Below, one piece after another: positions 60,051 through 64,000 of a DNA stretch of 64,000 nt. The translations under genes and the position numbers were made by a program. Under the pieces are notes generated by a model. That model had not been told where the DNA came from. It worked only from the letters and a program-made list of their open reading frames with translations, and ran no database searches. The stretch covers positions 434,001 to 498,000 of the forward strand of contig CAWCZO010000003.1 in NCBI GenBank assembly GCA_963800065.1. Direction: 5' to 3'. How positions within the stretch are numbered: position 1 is the first letter of the stretch; each line of letters opens with the position of its first letter. Source of the stretch: CAWJFJ01 sp963800065 (GTDB taxonomy: Bacteria > Actinomycetota > Acidimicrobiia > Acidimicrobiales > UBA8190).

Positions 60051-61844
60051 ATGATGCCCGGCACCGACAGTCCCGATGACCGGCCGCGCCATCCCCCCCT
60101 GGCACCCCGACCGCCCCGGTCGCGTCGACGCCGGCTGACGTACTGGGGTGTGGCCGCCGCCGTCGTCCTGTGGGCCGGCGCCGTGGCGGTCGTCCTGGTC
60201 ATGGGGCTGCGCGACGCCAGCCACGCCATGGCCCGGATCACCGCCGCCAAGGCCCACCTGTCCGCCGCCGACCTCGTCTCCGGGGGCCCCGGGCCCGAGC
60301 TGAGGGCGGCGGGAGCAGAATTCAGCCGGGCCAAGAGCCTGCTCGACTCGCCGCTCATGGCCCCGATCGACATCCTCCCCGTCCTCGGCCGGCAGCTGCG
60401 TTCGGTCCAGGATCTGGCCGGGGCGGCGGCACAGGTGTCGGACATCGGTGCCGGGGCCGTCACCCGGGCCAGGGTCGTCCTCGACGCCCCCCACCGCCTG
60501 GGGCCCGATCGGATCACCGCCCTGCGCCGGCTGGCCGTGCTCGGCCGGCAGACCGACGCCGCCTTGACCAGGATCGACACCGGGCCCTCCGAGGCGCTGA
60601 TCGGCCCGGTGGCCTCCAAGCGCCAGGATTTCCTGCGCCAGCTGTCGCAGGCCGAGACCAAACTGGCGCACGCGGCGACGGTGGCCACCGCCGTGGCCGG
60701 GATCCTCCAGGGCCCGGAGAGGTACCTCGTCCTCATGGGGAACAACGCCGAGATGAGGGCCGGATCGGGTGCCTTCCTCGAGGCGGGCCTGCTCACCACC
60801 TCCGACGGCGAGCTCCATCTGAGTGATGTGGTCCCGACGGCGTCCATCCCCGTCGCCCGGGGGAAGGTTCCGGTCACCGGCGACCTGGAGACGAACTGGG
60901 GATGGCTCCTTCCCGGCGTCGACTGGCGCAACATCGGGCTGACACCGCAATTCGACGTCAACGGCCCGCTGGCGGCCCGGATGTGGGAGGCGGTCACCGG
61001 TCAGAGCGTCGACGGGGTGATGGCCGTGGACGTGGACACCCTCCAGCAGTTCCTCCAGGTCACCGGGCCCGTGACCCTGGCCGACGGGACCAGCCTGAAC
61101 GCCTTCAACGTCATCGAGTACCTGACCCACGACCAGTACGAGGGCCTGTCCGATCAGTCCGGGTCCCAGGTCCGTGAGGACCGGCTCGGATCGCTCGCCA
61201 CCGCCGCCCTCGACGCCCTCGACTCCGAGTCCCTCGATCTGAAGAGCCTGGCCACGGCCATGACGACGGCCACCGAGGGCCGGCATCTCCTTCTGTGGTC
61301 GGCCCGGCCGGCGGTGGAGGCGGCCTGGGAGGCCGGGGGGGTGGCGGGAAGGCTGTCCCCCACGTCGGCGATGGTGGCGGTGATCAACAGGGGCGGGAAC
61401 AAGCTCGACCAGTACCTCTCGGTCCAGGCCGACCTCCGGCTCACCCCCAGGGACGGTCGGACCGGGGGGACGTTGACCGTCGATCTCGAGAACAGGACCC
61501 CCCCGGGGCAGTCGCAGTTCATCGCCGGCCCCTTCCCGGGGCTCGGGACGGCCTATGGCGAGTATGTCGGCCTGGTGGCCGTCAACCTGCCCCCGGAGGC
61601 CTCCCATCTGCAGGTCGCCGGAGGAGCGGCGGTGGATGCGCTGGGGGCGGAGGGGCCCGTTTGGCTGCTGGCCACGCCGGTGGACGTGAAGCCCGGGGCA
61701 CAGCAGCAGGTCGTCGTCACCTTCCGGCTCCCGGCCGGCCACGGGTCCATGACGGTGGTCCCCTCGGCCCGGCTGTCGGCGGTGTCGTGGCACTACCGCG
61801 GGGCCGTCTACAGCGACGCCGCCCCCTTCACCCTGTCCTGGTAG
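60051..61844 (+). CDS. DUF4012 domain protein, membrane-anchored
   Basis: A 597-residue protein. A basic N-terminus (RSRRRRLTYWG) precedes one transmembrane helix (about 30-52), with the rest outside the cell. The DUF4012 core shows YLVLMGNNAEMRAGSGAFL, TNWGWLLPGVDWRNIGLTPQ and GVMAVDVDTLQQFLQVTGPV, close to the family pattern. DUF4012 proteins are frequent in actinobacterial and some firmicute exopolysaccharide loci and have no established activity. It starts 29 bases after the phosphatase gene and is probably cotranscribed. ATG 60054 is an alternative start. Confidence 0.85.
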   Translation: MMPGTDSPDDRPRHPPLAPRPPRSRRRRLTYWGVAAAVVLWAGAVAVVLVMGLRDASHAMARITAAKAHLSAADLVSGGPGPELRAAGAEFSRAKSLLDSPLMAPIDILPVLGRQLRSVQDLAGAAAQVSDIGAGAVTRARVVLDAPHRLGPDRITALRRLAVLGRQTDAALTRIDTGPSEALIGPVASKRQDFLRQLSQAETKLAHAATVATAVAGILQGPERYLVLMGNNAEMRAGSGAFLEAGLLTTSDGELHLSDVVPTASIPVARGKVPVTGDLETNWGWLLPGVDWRNIGLTPQFDVNGPLAARMWEAVTGQSVDGVMAVDVDTLQQFLQVTGPVTLADGTSLNAFNVIEYLTHDQYEGLSDQSGSQVREDRLGSLATAALDALDSESLDLKSLATAMTTATEGRHLLLWSARPAVEAAWEAGGVAGRLSPTSAMVAVINRGGNKLDQYLSVQADLRLTPRDGRTGGTLTVDLENRTPPGQSQFIAGPFPGLGTAYGEYVGLVAVNLPPEASHLQVAGGAAVDALGAEGPVWLLATPVDVKPGAQQQVVVTFRLPAGHGSMTVVPSARLSAVSWHYRGAVYSDAAPFTLSW

Positions 61845-61903
61845 CGACCGGGGCGTGACGACGCTCACCGGGGCGGTGGCGGCGCCCCCGCCCTGCAGGC
61901 GCT

Positions 61904-61918
61904 CCGGGCCTGGCCCGG
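61904..61918 (+). terminator. Short G+C-rich hairpin after the DUF4012 gene
   Basis: CCGGGC-CTG-GCCCGG, 60 bases after the stop at 61844. No U-tract follows closely, so terminator activity is tentative. Confidence 0.35.
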
Positions 61919-62004
61919 GGGGTCGGGCGGGCGGCCATGGAGGACACCCGACCGTTTTTCGGCCACGCACCGTGGTCGGCGATCACAGGCGTCTTGGGAT
62001 GCAG

Positions 62005-62032
62005 TTGACCGGGAATTGGGATTCCATAGTGT
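62005..62032 (+). promoter_or_regulatory. Putative promoter (-35 TTGACC, -10 TAGTGT)
   Basis: TTGACC at 62005-62010 and TAGTGT at 62027-62032 are separated by 16 bases. Transcription would start near 62039 and read into the LAFTG protein gene and probably the sugar transferase gene. Confidence 0.5.
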
Positions 62033-62059
62033 TGTTGGTGAGCAAGGCGAGGCACTATG
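62025..62059. promoter_or_regulatory. Inverted repeat across the -10 and start site
   Basis: CATAGTG (62025-62031) and CACTATG (62053-62059) are perfect 7-bp arms spanning the predicted transcript start. This could be a regulator site or, in part, an RNA hairpin. Confidence 0.35.
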
Positions 62060-62294
62060 CGTCGTAGAGCGTTCACGAAGGGCGCAACCATCACGGAGGG
62101 CGCAACAGCCTCGCGAAGTGCTACCACAGGAAGGGCATCGATCACCACTGAGCGTGTTTACTGCATCGAACCTGGAGTTCGGGGCCGAGAATTAACCGCC
62201 GGCGGTGGCCAGGATGGGGCAAAGACCACAGCATGTGACTAAGTTAGATGGAGGAGTCGTCGCCCCAGGGTGGCGAAGGGCGAGGGGTGAAGAG

Positions 62295-62588
62295 ATGAAA
62301 ATCAGGTTGCTCGGCTTGGGTCTGGGATCCGTCCTGACCCTGGCCGGCGTGATGGTTCCGTCGGTGACGGCGAGTGCGGACAGCACCTGTTACACGGGCT
62401 GCGCCTCCCCGCCGCCGTCCGGGCACGTGCCCACGACGGCGACGAAGGACGCCGGCGCGGTGTCATCGACCAGCTTGGCGTTCACCGGTGCCGACATCGA
62501 GGAGATGACGGCGTTCGGTGCGGGCGCTCTTGTTGTGGGAGGCGTTCTGGTGCGGCGCAGCCGCCGCCGCAATCGGGCCCACGCGTAA
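62295..62588 (+). CDS. Very small LAFTG wall-anchored protein
   Basis: A 97-residue sortase substrate. The signal peptide (LLGLGLGSVLTLAGVMVPSV) ends near ASA|DS. The mature region is only about 35 residues, with a Cys pair in TCYTGCASPPPS. The cell-wall sorting signal is complete: LAFTG (residues 61-65), a hydrophobic helix (FGAGALVVGGVLV) and a basic tail (RRSRRRNR). LAxTG is the motif favoured by class E sortases, and one is encoded 3 kb away. The role of so short a wall peptide is unknown. GGGGTGAAGAG precedes the ATG; the sugar transferase gene follows 27 bases after the stop. Confidence 0.85.
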   Translation: MKIRLLGLGLGSVLTLAGVMVPSVTASADSTCYTGCASPPPSGHVPTTATKDAGAVSSTSLAFTGADIEEMTAFGAGALVVGGVLVRRSRRRNRAHA

Positions 62589-62615
62589 CTAGTTCGTTCG
62601 AAGGCGCCGCTCGTC

Positions 62616-64000
62616 ATGGCCGTCGGCCTCAATTTCCAGTCGTGGGCGACCGAGTCGCGGACGCGCCCTCGCTCCGTCACCCGCCGTCGGTGGCGGGCAC
62701 CGGCCCGTCCGGAGATGGCCGTCGTGGCCTTCGCCGACTTCGCCGCCCTGGCTGCCTTCGTCATGATCGTCGCCCCCCTGGCCACGACGTGGTGGAGCTA
62801 CGCCTTCATCGGCTCGGTGGTTCTCCTGCTCACCGCCACCGGTCACTACCGCAGTCGCATCACGTTGAACGTCGCCCGTGAGGCGCGTTCCATCACCGCC
62901 TGCACGGCGGTGCCCCTGCTGACTCTGGCCGCCATCCACATCAACCATGTCTCGAGTGTGGGGCTCATCGAAGCCGGTCTCTGCGTCGTGCTCTGCATGC
63001 TCGTCCTGCGTTGCTTCCTGTACGCGCTGATCCGGCGCCTGCGCTCGAAGGGGGTCTACGGCGAGCGGACGCTCATCATCGGAGCGGGACAGATCGGGAC
63101 GACGTTCGCGGCGACGCTCGAAGAGCACCGGGAGTACGGCCTGCGCCCCATCGGATTCCTCGACGACGTCGACGGCGCCGATCTCCCGCTGCCGTTGTTC
63201 GGTGGGGTGGCCCTGCTGCGGATGGTTCTCTTCGAAGAGAGGGTCGATCGCGTCGTGGTGGCCTTCGGTCGGGCCCGTGAGGCGGACATGGTCGATGTCC
63301 TGCGCGCCTGCGAGGACGCCTCAGTCGACATCCACATCCTCCCCCGGTTCTTCGAGCTGGGTTCGGCCGTGCACGCCACCGACGTCGACGACGTCTGGGG
63401 ATTCCCCCTCGTCCGTCTGCGCCGTCCGGTGCGCCGGACCTTCTCCCGGGCCGCCAAGCGGGCCTTCGACATGTCAGTGGCCGTTGTCGGTCTGCTGCTC
63501 TCCGCTCCCCTGTACGCCGTGCTGGCGGTGGCCGTGAAACTCTCGAGCCCCGGGCCCGTCCATTTCCGTCAGCAGCGCGTGGGCCAGCGTGGGGAGACGG
63601 TCGAGATCCTCAAGTTCCGTTCCATGCGGGTCCATTCCGACTCCGATACCGAATGGACCACCGATGAAGAGGTGGTCACCAGGGTCGGTCATGTGATGAG
63701 GGTGCTCGGACTCGACGAGATCCCTCAGCTCTGGAACATTCTCCGGGGTCAGATGTCGCTGGTGGGGCCCAGGCCCGAACGCCCCTTCTTCGTCGAGCAG
63801 TTCAAGGCCGAGATTCCCCACTACGACGACCGACACCGGGTGCCGGGAGGTCTGACGGGGCTGGCTCAGGTCCACGGTCTGCGCGGCGACACATCGATCG
63901 AGGAGCGGGCCCGGTTCGACAACCACTACATCGAGAACTGGTCCCTCTGGCGGGACCTGACCATCTTGATGCAGACGCTCTTCGCCGTGGTGCGCAACCT
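62616..64000 (+). CDS. Polyprenyl glycosylphosphotransferase (WbaP/CpsE-like), partial at right edge
   Basis: At least 461 residues; the frame runs off the window. Several N-terminal helices (about 34-140) are followed by a Rossmann-like domain (TLIIGAGQIGTTFAATLEE), a further helix, and the bacterial sugar transferase domain with KRAFDMSV, HFRQQRVGQRGE, ILKFRSM, LDEIPQLWNILRG, SLVGPRPERP and PGGLTGLAQV. These enzymes move a sugar phosphate from an NDP-sugar to undecaprenyl phosphate and start assembly of an exopolysaccharide or capsule unit. The usual TSLDELP reads LGLDEIP here. Together with the flippase and GT2 genes it defines the polysaccharide locus. The ATG at 62616 is preceded only by weak signals, so coupling to the LAFTG gene is likely. 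Confidence 0.93.
   Translation, partial: MAVGLNFQSWATESRTRPRSVTRRRWRAPARPEMAVVAFADFAALAAFVMIVAPLATTWWSYAFIGSVVLLLTATGHYRSRITLNVAREARSITACTAVPLLTLAAIHINHVSSVGLIEAGLCVVLCMLVLRCFLYALIRRLRSKGVYGERTLIIGAGQIGTTFAATLEEHREYGLRPIGFLDDVDGADLPLPLFGGVALLRMVLFEERVDRVVVAFGRAREADMVDVLRACEDASVDIHILPRFFELGSAVHATDVDDVWGFPLVRLRRPVRRTFSRAAKRAFDMSVAVVGLLLSAPLYAVLAVAVKLSSPGPVHFRQQRVGQRGETVEILKFRSMRVHSDSDTEWTTDEEVVTRVGHVMRVLGLDEIPQLWNILRGQMSLVGPRPERPFFVEQFKAEIPHYDDRHRVPGGLTGLAQVHGLRGDTSIEERARFDNHYIENWSLWRDLTILMQTLFAVVRN

Larger units (their letters stand above)
61845..62294. other. Long intergenic region and leader of the LAFTG protein gene
   Basis: 450 bases with no supported gene. It holds a compact hairpin at 61904-61918, a promoter-like pair at 62005-62032 and an inverted repeat at 62025-62059. 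Two copies of GGGCGCAAC lie near 62086 and 62103. The predicted leader of about 255 bases matches no riboswitch class that I can recognise. Confidence 0.4.

Noticed and set aside
62057..62242. 61-codon frame (MRRRAFTKG...) in the LAFTG gene leader
   Set aside because: No ribosome-binding site; low-complexity translation crossing the inverted repeat.

Overview
The window is G+C-rich DNA with dense, mostly non-overlapping genes, GTG starts, several apparently leaderless promoters, class E-type sortases, an LAxTG sorting signal, a PIG-L deacetylase and type IV pilus genes without pilM/N/O/Q. This fits a Gram-positive actinobacterium; an Acidimicrobiia-like lineage is my best guess from the gene content, but it is an inference. 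No tRNA, rRNA or CRISPR array was found.

Layout. 1-7.7 kb: housekeeping and metabolic genes (GNAT/CelD-like acyltransferase cut by the left edge, SnoaL-like protein, S51 peptidase, pirin, secreted PQQ-propeller protein with choice-of-anchor D domains, peroxiredoxin, orphan ketosynthase). 8-16.7 kb: signalling (PAS-GGDEF-EAL protein, sortase, large hybrid histidine kinase, OmpR-type regulator). 16.9-21.7 kb: first type IV pilus block on the + strand: a small Cys-containing protein translationally coupled to pilT, then three overlapping prepilin-like genes, the first a 582-residue adhesin-like prepilin. 21.7-27 kb: MarR regulator with an MFS exporter broken by two single-base frameshifts, a complete IS21-family element with a 6-bp target duplication, and a DUF429 gene that seems to have lost its acidic residues. 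27-32 kb: second pilus block on the - strand (pilB, pilC, pilA, then a GT87-like membrane glycosyltransferase behind a long hairpin). 32.5-37.2 kb: a 14-repeat RCC1 protein, another prepilin, small conserved proteins and a lipoprotein.

37.5-53 kb is a surface-protein region: a roughly 3,900-residue protein with two Cys-paired beta-sandwich modules and 28 tandem DUF11-type repeats, a 312-residue secreted protein made of the same two modules, a seven-repeat FG-GAP protein and a seven-repeat Cys-stapled lipoprotein. At 53.3 kb lies a DUF4011-like protein without the usual helicase. 55-64 kb is an envelope-polysaccharide locus: PIG-L deacetylase, flippase, GT2 glycosyltransferase, class E sortase, low-molecular-weight tyrosine phosphatase, DUF4012 protein, a tiny LAFTG wall-anchored protein and a WbaP-like initiating sugar transferase cut by the right edge.

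Together the window looks like an adhesion and envelope island: a split pilus machine, probable pilus-tip and matrix proteins built from repeats, and polysaccharide and sortase functions to attach and modify the surface. The most novel parts are the giant DUF11 protein with its paralogous partner, the adhesin-like prepilin cassette, the small receiver-like protein coupled to pilT, and the helicase-less DUF4011 protein.
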